A stretch of 64,000 bases of DNA, from assembly GCA_039621445.1 (NCBI GenBank), contig CP154955.1, positions 32,781,417-32,845,416 of the forward strand, read 5' to 3'. The first letter of the stretch is position 1. Each line of letters opens with the position of its first letter. The DNA is from Euglena gracilis. Taxonomy: Eukaryota; Euglenida; Euglenophyceae; Euglenales. This document shows positions 35,857 through 47,064 of this stretch, in pieces. Under the pieces are notes generated by a model. It had not been told where the DNA came from, ran no database searches, and saw nothing but the letters and a program-made list of their open reading frames with translations. The translations under genes were made by a program, and so were the position numbers.

Positions 35857-35925
35857 TTGGCCACAAACTGACCAAAACCCTGAAAGTGGCCACAACCTGG
35901 CCACTTTCAGCCAGTTTGTGGCCAA
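35857..35925. repeat. Nested double palindrome
   Basis: Outer arms TTGGCCACAAACTG (35857-35870) and CAGTTTGTGGCCAA (35912-35925) are perfect over 14 bp. Inner arms CTGAAAGTGGCCA (35880-35892) and TGGCCACTTTCAG (35898-35910) are perfect over 13 bp, with a 5-nt loop. Confidence 0.9.
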
Positions 35926-36002
35926 CCCAACATAACCAGTCAGTCACTCTAAAAAAAAAGTCAAACACCCCCCCCCCCCAGGGGTCAGACCACCTTTAGC
36001 AC

Positions 36003-36142
36003 CTGTTGGGGATGGAGGAGGGGCGGCTCTTGCCAACCTGCTCACAGAGCTGCAGGACGGCAAAGCACTTAACGGCCCGCGCCTGCCGCACCAACGCCCA
36101 CAGCACGGCGGCCGTCCGCCGGGCCCGTGGCGTGCGTGGACT
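36003..36142 (-). CDS. Gene C exon, helical basic segment
   Basis: Acceptor CCGCCCCAG and donor GTGCTA bound 46 codons plus two bases. The frame includes RRTAAVLWALVRQARAVKCF, then AVLQLCEQVGKSR, an amphipathic helix. Third positions are strongly G/C. The family is unknown. Confidence 0.6.
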
Positions 36143-36240
36143 CTGGGGCGGCGGGGCGGGGGAAGGGGTGGGCTGGTGGCCAGCGCCGGCTTCCGGGGGA
36201 GGAGGGCATCGGCCGTCCAAGGGAGTGGGGGTGGGGGGCA

Positions 36241-36312
36241 AAGAAAAATTGAAAGCTTTTTATATTTTTTTTTATAAATGAAAAATAAATAAATAAATAA
36301 ATAAATAAATAA
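36241..36312. repeat. AT-rich stretch with (AAAT)n
   Basis: A TTTTTTTTATAAATG run is followed by seven AAAT units in the intron between the two neighbouring gene C exons. Confidence 0.85.
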
Positions 36313-36413
36313 CTCAATTAAAAAGTAGGGCCTCCCGCGGGGAGGTGGAACAAAAGACCCAAAAAGGTCCCCTGCTCCAACCTCGCATTTGGGGGGGGGG
36401 GGCTGAGGGGCAG

Positions 36414-36512
36414 GCCTGCATTGGAGCACAGATGGTGTGGCGGCGGGTCTGGTGCGCGGGGGTGACCACCACCTCCGGCACGATGATCTGCGGCGGCAGC
36501 TCGCTGCGCGCC
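36414..36512 (-). CDS. Gene C exon
   Basis: After acceptor GGGGCCGCAG the frame reads ARSELPPQIIVPEVVVTPAH, then QTRRHTICAPMQ, with high third-position G/C. No GT donor is obvious at the left end, so that border is approximate. Confidence 0.5.
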
Positions 36513-37347
36513 CTGCGGCCCCGGGGGTTAAGGACAAGAGGGGTCTGGCAACCAGTCCTTGGGGCCGTCTGCGACCCCCGCTCGGCCCTCCGTTTGGGTT
36601 GCCGTCCTTGGGCGAGCCGGGCCAGTGCCGACCCACCACCGTCTTTCTGGTCGAAATCACAATTAAAACCTCACTGGGACCTGCAAAACAGCTTCCATTG
36701 CTTCATTGCCAGCATTTGGAGGCTCAAGAAGTTTTCACAAAGATAAAACTGACACCTAAGGGGGTCATACAATTGCACTGAAAGGGCACAAAATATAATT
36801 TTAATTTGAGCCAATTTCAGAGATCTCCCAAAAACTACAACCCCCAAAATCCACACTCCAACCTTGCTTCTTAAAATTTTATTTAAGAAGCATACGACCA
36901 CTGACCTTTTTCATGTGCTTTACATATACTGATGATGCATATGCTATGGCATATGCATATGCCGATGAATGACCTTTTTCATGTTTTTTCCTGACGGAAA
37001 TGCATTTGGACAATCCATTGCAAGGGGGATACAGAATATGCACAGGGACAGGGAAAAGCTTTCACTTCAAGAAAAAAATGGAAAAAAAATTCACTCTAAA
37101 AAAATATAGATAAATGAGGGGGAAAAAAACTGCACACATGAAGGAAAAAATACGTTACAGTGTAAAAATTCTGCTGTGGGGATTTCCGAAAATTCCACCT
37201 CTTCGTCAAAAAGTCAAAAAGAGCGCATCACCGAAAGATTATGCACAAAAATTTCTCTTGTTCATTCTTTCTCTGGGAAACCCCTGAAGAAAAAAACTGC
37301 AAAAAACTGCAACGAAAAAATTGCAACAAACCCATAATTTGAGGAAT

Positions 37348-37746
37348 TCAAGGGAAATTGCAAAACTTTATTAAAAAAAACTGCATATTTTCACCCTCCC
37401 TGTCCTGCAGGAACCAGCAAACAAACACCTGCGGCCAAATACACCGTGTGGAGTTGGTGCCTCGAACTTCCATGCCTCTGTAGGCACCTGCGACGTGTGG
37501 CAGTGACTGATCTCGGGAATAACGGAGGACTTTCGTTCCAATGAAAGAAACGTTGCAGCAGATGGCACCTGCCGCCGACACAGGACACCGACGCAGCACA
37601 CTGCCGGTGCGCAATCCTTCAAGCGTCTCTACCGCTGTTGGCTCTGTGCCACGAGACATCGACACCAGCGTGGCTGACTGTCTCTCCCGAACCTCCCGCC
37701 TCGCCCACGCTGGCTGTCTCACCTCGACAGGTCCGCCATGGCTCAC
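37348..37746 (-). other. Open stretch, probably part of gene C
   Basis: The frame stays open from the 37747-37828 exon through a GTGAGC donor down to 37348, and encodes pieces such as ATLVSMSRGTEPTAVETLEG and CCNVSFIGTKVLRYSRDQSL. It contains at least five CAG-GTG steps, so several exon arrangements are possible. Composition is weaker than in the other exons. Confidence 0.35.
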
Positions 37747-37828
37747 CTGGAGGGTCCCCTGCAGCTTCGTAGTCTCCTTCACAGTGCCTGGGGCGTAGCT
37801 GTTGCGGCGTGCACGGACGGCATCCACC
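37747..37828 (-). CDS. Gene C exon, canonical GTGAGC donor
   Basis: Acceptor TCTTTGCCAG and donor GTGAGC bound one base plus 27 codons: VDAVRARRNSYAPGTVKETT, then KLQGTLQ. It joins in phase to 38553-38617 through an Arg codon. Confidence 0.55.
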
Positions 37829-38552
37829 CTGGCAAAGACAGTATGACAAGCCATATGATGCTGTGAAGGGGGGGTGCTTGGAGGTGGGCAAACGCACACA
37901 GCTCGCAGGAAGAGGGGTACTGTAGAAACATGTATAGAAAGGGGGCTTCAAATTCAATTTCTTAGCTAATTTGAGTGGTTACACAGGGGAAAACAACTCT
38001 TTTCCTCTGTTGCAAGCATATTTCTGAAAACAATTGTGAACAGAAAGGGTATTCTCTGCTTTGAACTGCAAAAGGCATCTCTGAATTTTTTTAAGGCTTT
38101 TCCTCAAAACACCCAAATGGTGCACTCAAGCAACGCCATGGCGTAACCAGAAAACACTCTATTTGGACTAACTGATTATCACCCAATGCTCCATCCATTC
38201 ACTTCTTGCAATCCACAAATTGGCATTTCAAGTTCTAATGAATAATTTCAAGTTGCAATCAATTTTAATTCCATTTTGTTGTCTGGTGTCTGCATTTCTG
38301 TACACTTCCGTATTTGATATTTTTGACGCATTTCTGTCAGCTTGAATGCCAATACTGCATTTACGCTGGGCTAATTGGTGGACTAATCCACCGGCCGGAC
38401 GACCATTGAGGCGTCCAGCCAACCAGAAATTACAACACCCCCACAGGAGAGGGGGCCCCATAAAAAATAAATAATTAAAATAACAAATAATAATAAAATA
38501 AAAAATTGGTGAACCAAATTGTGCCAGCAAACTGGGAGTGGCGAGGAGCAAC

Positions 38553-38617
38553 CTGATTGAGGGCGACAGCATCTCCTGTGGCTCCGGTGTCTGGGGGCTG
38601 GCCGGGTGCCCTGCCGC
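38553..38617 (-). CDS. Gene C exon, Pro/Glu-rich linker
   Basis: Acceptor TTCTCCCTCAG and donor GTTGCT bound 21 codons plus two bases: AAGHPASPQTPEPQEMLSPS, then I. It is probably a disordered linker. The phase matches both neighbouring exons. Confidence 0.5.
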
Positions 38618-39117
38618 CTGAGGGAGAAGCCCGCCTGCTCTGTCGGACCCTCCGCCCAAAGCCTCCACACACACACACACACCATACACACATACAAAGA
38701 GAAAGAGAGAACGTTCACAAACCTTCAAGAAACATTTTTCCACGGGTGAAAACCCACCCATTGAATCTTTTGCAAACCATTCCCAGAATGGCTGGGGAGG
38801 TGACCCATCACCCCAAATCCCAAAATTTAAGGTTTCCTTTTGTCCAGCTCAATCTCCGCCCGCCCACTCTCAAGATGACCACCAGCAAATGAAATATATG
38901 TCACCCCTGATAATGCACCTCCAAAACAAAAGGATGCAACCCAGATCCCCCAGGAAGCCAGCAAACTTGATCCTTTTGTTCTTTTATACCGGAACTAAAC
39001 CAAATCCCACAAATTGCACATTAAAATGCTTGTGTCCAACAAAAATGAGGGGAAAGGATGCCTTGGTTGACTTCAAAAGCCTCTGAGTGAAAGTGGCACG
39101 CAGGCCGGGGGGGACAC

Positions 39118-39282
39118 CTCGCTGATGCGGCGAAGTAGGGCGGCGTAGGCGGCGTCGTCGAGGGGGGCCGTCAGCTGCTGGCGCACGTCGGTGGCCCCCT
39201 CGCGGCCCAGCTCCCACACGCCCGCCAGGAGGGCTCCAAACTGCCGCCGGAAGTCCGCGTCCTGGGCCACGTCCCGCAACAC
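39118..39282 (-). CDS. Gene C exon, 55 codons
   Basis: Acceptor CACACACGCAG and donor GTGTCC bound exactly 55 codons in phase 0-0, with nearly all third positions G or C. The frame reads VLRDVAQDADFRRQFGALLA, then GVWELGREGATDVRQQLTAP and ends YAALLRRISE. It is helical and soluble; the family was not recognised. The acceptor tract is itself a CA microsatellite. Confidence 0.7.
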
Positions 39283-39394
39283 CTGCGTGTGTGTGCTTGT
39301 GTGTGGGGGCGGGGGGGGGGGTCGTGTGCCACGGCATAGCCATCCTGATTATCCCCTGTCTGGGTGTAAGCGCCTTTGCAGTCCTGTGCTGCGA

Positions 39395-39560
39395 CAACAA
39401 AAGCATGTGCCGCGGGAACGTCATTGGTGCGCCGCGGGTACGTTGTTGGTGCGCCGCGGCAGCGTTTCAGGTGCGCTGCGGGTGTGCCGCGGCAAAAATT
39501 TGATTGTGCGCCGCGGAAAAAAAATTGCGCTGCGGCAAACTTCGCCGCGGCGCACTAAAT
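39395..39560. repeat. GTGCGCCGCGG degenerate tandem repeat
   Basis: About eight copies of a GC-rich core resembling GTGCGCCGCGG alternate with short AT spacers. Confidence 0.7.
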
Positions 39561-39746
39561 GAAAGTCTGGTTCGGATGGGTGGCGCTGCTACTGGTGGCG
39601 GTACTGCCAGGTTTTCTTTCTGAGGGGGACTACAAGTACAAGGGTGTCTTTGCAATAGGGTGCCTGCCCAGAGCAGGCACTCCCCAAGGGAGTCAGCTTT
39701 GGGTCCCAGCTGGATCCAACCCGCACAAATGTCCCGAACGTCCGGG

Positions 39747-40222
<476 letters not shown>

Positions 40223-40745
40223 TTGCGTTGCGTTGCGCTGTGCTGTGTTTGTGTTTGTTGTGCCACATTGAGCTGTGATGCAGTGAGATCTTGTTCCCGA
40301 ACAAGATAAAAGAGAGAAAGTTTGCCTGTGTGCGCAGGCATGTGTTGTGCATGCATGTGTGTGCGTGTTTGTGCGTGTGTCGGTTTTTTAAAAGATCCAC
40401 AGAAGACTTCCAAAATGTTCCATATGCCCCTGACCAACCGCTTGTGTTTGGGCAACGATGATGCTTGAGTGTTTCGGAGGGAACGACACCAGACTGGCGA
40501 AGGTGGCGCTTCCTGCCTTGGACCCAGCCTGAGCGTATGAATGAAAAGGATCGCACAAAAAAAAAAAACGAAACAAAGCGATTGAACACTGCTGTGAATG
40601 GCGAAATGACCAACAAGCAGGGCAAAATAAAACATTCCTTGGTCGTACGACCACCGAACTGCTAGCCGGCGGTCAACTACCAAAGGGGGTTGGCCCAACC
40701 CCTGACTATGATCATCCACCAGGGGTGGTCGTGCGGCAAGGGGAG

Positions 40746-41014
40746 CAGGCTTCTTTTTAACAACCCCGGGGGTGCCTTGTGCTATGGGGTGCTTGCCCCC
40801 CCCCCAGGGAGGATCGGTTTTGGATTCCAACGCCTGCCGACCAAGCCAATTGTCCCTTGAAAATGGCCATTTTCGGCCCCCAGCGTCTTCCGCACCGGGG
40901 AGTGTGCTACAGCACGGCCCACATCATAACCTGTCCCCCTCTGGGGGGGGGGGGTTCCAAAATGCCCTGACCCCCCTGCAATAGCACTCACCCTCACGAC
41001 TTTCCGGAAGCCTG
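40746..41014. mobile_element. CAGGCTTC MITE with near-perfect 8-bp duplication
   Basis: The left end is CAGGCTTCTTTTTAAC and the right end GGAAGCCTG; flanking octamers AAGGGGAG (40738-40745) and AAAGGGAG (41015-41022) match at 7 of 8. It is 269 bp, with CCCC/GGGG tracts and no coding capacity. It lies in a gene C intron. Confidence 0.75.
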
Positions 41015-41159
41015 AAAGGGAGGGAGGTGGCTTACGTCACGACGTTTTCAGGCAGGCTTCGGTGTGTGAGTTGCCCAAATATCAGTTTTGGGAGGGGGGG
41101 GTCGAAAATGAAGTCAGCAACCAAGGTATTCAGAATGAGCGAGAAGTGCGCCTGCACAC

Positions 41160-41249
41160 CGTCTGGGTGGGGCCACCGGGCATCGAACTGGCGTTGAACT
41201 GCACCACCTTCGGCGAGGGCGATCCGCACTTGTCCCGGCCTGGTGACAA
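41160..41249 (-). CDS. Gene C exon, 30 codons
   Basis: Acceptor CCCAGGGGCAG and donor GTGTGC bound exactly 30 codons in phase 0-0: LSPGRDKCGSPSPKVVQFNA, then SSMPGGPTQT. This frame has clearly better third-position bias than the overlapping open frame. The function is unknown. Confidence 0.5.
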
Positions 41250-41489
41250 CTGCCCCTGGGGAGGAGAGGGAGGCGGCTGGGACAGGCGGCAACCGTCCGG
41301 GGGGCAGTGGGATGAAGGAGGAGGTGGGCGGGGGGGGGGGCATTCCAAAACAGCAGTACCACACCACACCCTTGAGGTTTCTGAGGGACGAACGGGAGTC
41401 CAGCCAGATGGCGAAAAAGGGTGCTGGCCGGCTGAGTGTCCGGAGGGGGGGGAGCGGGGGGGGGGGGGGAGCCGTCTGCCAGGCTGGAC

Positions 41490-41830
41490 CCGGCTGGTTC
41501 CTGAACTGCAATTTTTTCCCAACCCCGGGGGGGGGGGGGGAGGGGGGTCACTCCACTCTTCGAAAAACTAGTCAGTCACTTTCTTTCGGGAAGTCACCAC
41601 CCCCACGGGGGAGGGGGGTCGGCCACTCAGGAAAACCGGCCACTTTCCAGTCACTTTATGCCATTTTAGCCAAAAAAAAAAATCCTCGGCGCCGAACTCA
41701 AGCCACTTTTCCCCACCCCTGGCCGATCCCCCCCGGGGTCCGGGGCAAAAATCTGTCAGTCACTCTGAAAAAACCAGTCAGTCACCCCCGGGGGGGGGGG
41801 GGGAGGTAGGCCAGTGACTAAGTGACTGTA
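41490..41830. repeat. Dispersed repeat, family R3 copy 2 (AGTCACT-rich)
   Basis: This is the counterpart of 35390-35722 in the same order, including CAGTCACTCTGAAAAAACC and the end CCAGTGACTAAGTGACTG, and a GGCGCC core near 41685. Confidence 0.7.
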
Positions 41831-42225
41831 TATTGCCGAAACCTTCCGAAAAACCCAAATCAAGGGGGAATGCATCAAGGCAGCAGAAAATACGTCACAC
41901 AGAAAAAAAGCAAACAAAATGTGAAAAATGCAAATTGCATTTTCAGGACATGCCAGGATGAGAGGAGTTAGGAATTTTCACCTCTTCTGGGGAGATTTTT
42001 TCATGATACAACATTTCTCATTGAGTAACACGATGCACGTATTGAACGGTCAATAATCATAAATCTGCAAATTTTGGTGGATTTTTTTTTCACCAAAAAA
42101 TGCTCCATTTTGGATAACAGCCGATTTTTTTAGGGAAAAATAGAAGGTGCACAACGCAAATTTGACAAAAAAATTGTTATTTGGCCGCGATTAAAGGCCG
42201 TCGAAGGTCATAGAGGCCACTTAAA

Positions 42226-42620
42226 AAAGTTTGATCCCCCAAAATATGAAGCCCCCCCAAATATAAAGCCCCCCCCTCCAAATATAAAGCCCCCCCCAAA
42301 TATAAAGCCCCCCCTCCAAATGTCAAGCCATCCTTGAGGTTCTTGAAATCCCGTCCAAATATAAGCTGGGAGGGGCTTTATATTTGGGGGGTATTTGGGG
42401 GGTTGCTTTTTGGTGTGTTGTAATTTTATTTTTGAATATTTTTGACGATTTTTTGTGAGCATTTTTGAAGAAATGTTCTGCTAATGCGTAAAGGTTTTTT
42501 TGTGAAAAATTCTGAATGACACCATCGCCTGGCTCCACATCAGGGAGGGTTTATATTTTGGCGGCAAAACCAAACCACCGGGGGGCTTTATATTTGGGGG
42601 GGGCTCTATATTTGGGGGGT
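42226..42620. repeat. C-tract/AAATATAAA alternating repeat
   Basis: The pattern CCCCC-AAATATAAAG-CCCCC occurs at least four times at 42236-42316. Its complement occurs three times at 42373-42410 and 42580-42620. No gene lies between 41830 and 43060 otherwise. Confidence 0.65.
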
Positions 42621-43060
42621 AGCAACCTCGGGTTGTTAGGGGATTCTTGGGAATGGATCGAATAGAGCGAAAATAATTGGGAGGCAAAATTTGTAAAACA
42701 ATGCAATGCAACCTTTCCGAAATTTTCATTATGCAAAATAACACAAGTGCAGAAAAACAATGAAGTTGTCAGTCAATTTGGATTATGCAAAAAAACAAAA
42801 CAGATAATACAACTTGTTTGTTCCCCCTCTCCCTACCCAAGTCCAGGTGGGTCAAATTTTGACCAATATAATTTTTGAGGAAGACGCAAAAAAAATCCCT
42901 TAAAACACCATTTTGGGAACCTTTTGTGAACACCTTTTTGAATTTTGGCATTTTGGCAGAGTTTTTGGGCTTCGCCTAGCTGGCCCACTGTATTTCAGCA
43001 CAGCCTGGTTAGGAGCCATTGGCTGTGAAAAAAAGGTGCGGCTGGCTGAACTGCCACAGG

Positions 43061-43753
43061 CAGGGCAGAACGGGAAGGCATGGTGGGGGGGGGTCGACCC
43101 CCCCACCCGGGAGGTGGGGGGGGGGGGGTCGACCCCCCACCCACCACAGCATTTTCACCGATTTCAGGAAAACGGGGATATTGGCCGGGAAAATTTTTGA
43201 AATTTTTTTTTGAAAATGACCCCATGATTATTTGATGGAAAACCACATTATTTTCACAAAAAAACTCCAAAATTTCAGGGTTAAAAATTGGCAGTTTTTA
43301 GGAGGGGGGTGAAAAAAACGAAAGTCAAAAAAGGTGGGCAAAATTTTGGCACAGTCAAAATTTACTGACATTTTTTTCTCGTTGAAAGGTTTTGGACTTT
43401 CAATGGCATTTTTTGCTGCAAAAACCTCTCAAAATCAACATTTTGAGAAAATGTTGAATTTTTGAAAAATGTGAAAAAATGGGGTTTGGGGGGGTTTTGG
43501 GGGGGACCCCAAAACCCCCCGGTTTTTGGGGGGACCCCCCAAACCCCCCCAAACCCCCGGGGATTTTTTTTACACAAAATGGGTCAAAAAAACACCCGGC
43601 GCCGAAGGCGCCGGAAAATTTTTTTCGGGTCCAAAAATACGGGAAGAGGTGGGGGGGTGGTCGACCCCCCCCCACCCACCATGCAGGGGGTGGGGGGGTC
43701 GACCCCCCCCCACCCACCCCCCCGGATGTGTGACCGATTCCCGTTCTGCCCTG
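43061..43753 (-). mobile_element. hAT-like MITE, copy 3, longer and in an intron
   Basis: The plus-strand ends CAGGGCAGAACGGGAA and TTCCCGTTCTGCCCTG form a perfect 16-bp inverted repeat related to copies 1 and 2. Flanking octamers GCCACAGG (43053-43060) and GCCGCAGG (43754-43761) match at 7 of 8. The 693-bp body has several GGGGGTCGACCCCC palindromes and a CCGGCGCC-GAA-GGCGCCGG palindrome at 43596-43614. It lacks the GT/AG tips of copies 1 and 2, and lies in a gene C intron. Confidence 0.8.
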
Positions 43754-43871
43754 GCCGCAGGGGAAGGGTTCCGTGTGACGAAAAATCCCTGGACGAACAC
43801 ACAATACACAATGCAGACACACGCTTATGCACCCGCTGCACCCCCGGCCCCGCCCCACCCCCACTCCACAC

Positions 43872-44035
43872 CAGGTCCAGCCAGGGCCGGGGGCTGGGGA
43901 TGACGGTGGGCAGGTCGTGCGCGCTCCCAGCAGCGTCCGCAGCACCCTTCATCGCCGACTTGGCCTTCGTCGGGGGTGGCATCCGGAACGCCTCCAGCGG
44001 GGGCAGCTCCTGCGGTGGGGGCGACTGCATCGGCC
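43872..44035 (-). CDS. Gene C exon, Pro-rich with helix
   Basis: Acceptor TGAATGCCAG and donor GTGTGG bound two bases plus 54 codons. The frame begins PMQSPPPQELPPLEAFRMPP, then TKAKSAMKGAADAAGSAHDL, and ends PRPWLDL. Third positions are strongly G/C. It ends in phase 0, matching 41160-41249. Confidence 0.6.
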
Positions 44036-44095
44036 CTGGCATTCAAATCAGTGCAGATATTGATTCAACAAGATATTCCTATACTGGTGGGAAAT

Positions 44096-44276
44096 GTGCA
44101 CACCCACACACCCACACACCCACACACACAGCACACACCCACACAACACAACACACACACACACACACACACTTCAAGATACCCCGCATTGTCTCACATT
44201 TTCGGATGCACCCTCTATATATACATGTATATGTACATGTATATGTATGTATGTATGTATGTATGCATGTATACCG
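44096..44276. repeat. CACACC and (GTAT)n microsatellites
   Basis: An impure CA tract at 44096-44171 is followed by ATATACATGTAT and GTAT units at 44214-44273. Confidence 0.85.
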
Positions 44277-45010
44277 GTCGGAATTGGGTTCAATCTGGGG
44301 TCGAACCGGGCGAAAAAAAAAGGTTTGTTATCTCAAAGAAGCTTTGAAACTACAACAAAAAAAAAATACGAAAAAAACTGCCAATTATGCAAAAACCCCT
44401 TTTAAAAGTAGAGCTGGGTAGCCCCTCTTTTGACCATTTAGCCCATTTTTTGCAACTTTTGTTCTTTTTTCTTGCAATCTGTTGTCCGGCTGGACAGAAA
44501 TTAAAACTCGTTGATGGGAGCTCCCCGGTTGGAAAAAGTTGCTGGCTGGTGGAAACCCCTTCTGGGGAGTGTGATCCCCTTCCGATTAACCAACATCAAT
44601 ACCTCCTAAGAATTGTGAACACACCTGGCCGACTGAGCGAGCGTCCAAAAAATAATAATAACATACACCCCCCCTAAAAATAAACAATGTCATGGTTTAA
44701 AAAAAAAAGCACCAAAAACGAAATAATTATTTGGTGAAGGTGAACAATACAAACCTAACTTTGCCCAAAAAAGCTATTTTTTACCTCAAATTTGATGTGT
44801 GTGGGGGGCTTTTGGACAGGCAGAATCCTCTGAAAAGTGGTGTTTAAATAAATAATTCGCCAGAGGCAGCGGTCCATCAATATTGCACCCGTGCAATTAT
44901 AATAAGAGGGTTACGCTCACAGTTCAATGACTGCATAATTTTGAGAGTTTGGGGGGTTCGAAAGTTGAACCTCCCTAAATGGTAACCTCTCGGGAGGGTT
45001 ACGGTAGTGG
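44277..45010. other. Intron or spacer, no gene
   Basis: Mixed composition. A GGTTCGACCCC motif at about 44292-44302 on the minus strand resembles the tRNA-like repeat seen at 16.1 and 22.0 kb. Confidence 0.35.
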
Positions 45011-45275
45011 GAGGGTCCGTAGGAGGAGGGTCTCGAACCTCCTCGAACGTCCTCAAACGACATTCGAGGAGGTTCGGGACCCTCCTCGAACGTCGTTCGA
45101 GGTCGTTCGAGGAGGTTCGAGACCCTCCTTGAACGTCGTTCGAGGTCGTTCGTGGAGGTTCGAGACCCTCCTCGAACATCGTTCGAGGTCGTTCGAGGAG
45201 GTTCGAGACCCTCCTCGAATGTTGTTCGAGGTCGTTCGACAAGGGTCTCGAACCTCCTCGAGTGTCGTTCCAGGT
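45011..45275. repeat. 43-bp tandem repeat array 1 (TTCGAGG)
   Basis: The unit, starting GAGGTTCGAGACCCTCCTCG, recurs every 43 bp (for example at 45069 and 45112) with few changes. Each unit contains inverted TTCGAGG/CCTCGAA pairs. Since 43 is not a multiple of three, the open frames through it are not protein-coding repeats. Confidence 0.9.
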
Positions 45276-45611
45276 GGTTTGGCGCCTCGCTCGGGTCCCC
45301 CCATCTTTTTAACCCTAGTTAAAACCATGTTTTTAACCTTTGGGTTAAAAATTCTTTGGGTTTGCTGTGTACCCTGTAGAGGGAAATATAGCAACGATGA
45401 GCGGGATGGTTGCAATGGGGATGAAATCTTAACCCTAACCCTATTCCTTCTAATAACCTCAGAAATTCTCCGGGTATGGGAATATTTTGAATAAAAATAC
45501 TTTTGAATGAGTGCATTCCTGTGTAAGGAAAAAAAATTTTCTAACCCTAAAAGGATTTCGAGGATGTTGGTGTTGAAAGCTGTATGCAAGTACGTAGGAG
45601 GAGGGTGGAGA

Positions 45612-45862
45612 TGTCGTTCGAGGTCGTTCGAGGAGGTTCGAGACCCTCCTCGAATGTCGTTTGAGGTCATTCGAGGAGGTTCGAGACCCTCCTCGAACGT
45701 CGTTCGAGGTCGTTCGAGGAGGTTCGAGACCCTCCTCGAACGTCGTTCGAGGTCGTTCGAGGAGGGTCCTCAAACGTTTTTAAGCCCCCCCCCTTGAAGG
45801 GGGGGCTTAAAAACGTTCGAGGAGGTTCGAGCTCGAACGTTCGAGATCGAACCTCCTCCTAC
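45612..45862. repeat. 43-bp tandem repeat array 2 (TTCGAGG)
   Basis: The same unit as in array 1, separated from it by about 340 bp of unrelated sequence. It ends in a CCCCCTTGAAGGGGGG palindrome and TTCGAGCTCGAA. Confidence 0.9.
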
Positions 45863-46004
45863 GGTAACCCCCCCGTAACCTCTCCACGGGGCAGGGTCCA
45901 ATTGAGAAGAGCACCCTCCTCCGACGGAAGGAGGGCACTTCCCCGCCCGACAAACCAGGCGGGGCAAGGGCACCATTTGAGACCGGTGACGGTTGAACAG
46001 AGCC

Positions 46005-46054
46005 CGACTCAAAAATGATAACTGTCATGCGACTCAAAAATGAAAACTGTCATG
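46005..46054. repeat. 25-bp direct duplication
   Basis: GACTCAAAAATG then AACTGTCATGC occurs twice in succession with one substitution. Confidence 0.85.
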
Positions 46055-46406
46055 AAGCACAGGGAAACGTGTTTCATTTCCAGAGACATTTCTGGGGCTT
46101 TACCCCACAACAGCAGGGTCCATATCAGACGCAGGAAAGGCATGCAACGTTCACTGCAAAGGCAGGGTCCAAATAACACTGGCGGGAAACGTCGGTCCGC
46201 CACAAAGAATTCTGCTATTCGGGGTAGGGGGTGATCCAGATAAGTTCACTGTTGGCAAGAAAAAAGGGCGGGAAATTGAGCCAGAACCTGACAACTTCTT
46301 ATCCCAGTAGCTCAGATGGAAGAAGTCTCTTCCAAGTCAAACACTTCAGCATAAGACCCCAAATGACATCGCCAGCCCGCCTGTCTTGGCAGGACGGGCG
46401 ACACAC

Positions 46407-46542
46407 CGGGGCAGGGACGGGGGTGTCGCTCAATCGTCGCCTGCCGGTGTCCAGGACCGTGGTGCCCGGGATGAGGATGGACAGGGGCTCCCGGGCCGGG
46501 GACCCCTGGGGGCGGCTGCCAGCCAGCGCCGGGCCCGGTTGA
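46407..46542 (-). CDS. Gene C exon, Pro/Arg-rich
   Basis: Acceptor CCCCCAACGCAG and donor GTGTGT bound one base plus 45 codons. The frame includes SQ-free QPGPALAGSRPQ, then PLSILIPGTTVLDTGRRRLS, with high third-position G/C. No domain was recognised. Confidence 0.5.
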
Positions 46543-47064
46543 CTGCGTTGGGGGAGGGGGTTGGATGACACGTGCGGAGGGGGAGGGGGGCAGCCAGCAG
46601 AGTCTGATCACGGGTGTCTGCTCCCCGTCCGCCTCGTTGCCGTCCGATGCTCACGGCAGCAAATTCCGCTGTGTCTCGACCACAAAGGCCCTATTGCGCA
46701 CGGACACTCCACTTGGGGTATCATTTACGGGGTAAATTATCTGGGGGGTTCAATGTGTCCGCACCGGCTGCAGATGTTTCTTATTATGGTAAGATTCTCT
46801 GACTCAAAGCAGAAAAGACGGCACTACTCCGTCGTTTCTGCAAGTCCTGGCCAAAAAATGCACCTGCAGAGATTGCTCATAACATGCATGACGAGTTGGC
46901 CAGTGTCCCTGGCAATGCCCCCCTGAACCTGCTGCAACTCTGAAAGGGAAATAAGTGCGGAAAGTCATCGATTTCCCTCCAAAAGCAGCACACCGTAGCA
47001 AACATGACTGGTGCAACAAACTTCAGGCGAGATCCACAAAACAAAACATCTAAATTGCGCAAAC

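Noticed and set aside
45011-45275. CRISPR-like array
   Set aside because: The units are contiguous and lack unique spacers, and the genome is eukaryotic.
44877-45797. Repetitive Arg/Ser/Asn-rich open frames suggesting a repeat protein
   Set aside because: The unit is 43 bp, so the frame changes each repeat; openness comes from stop-poor sequence.
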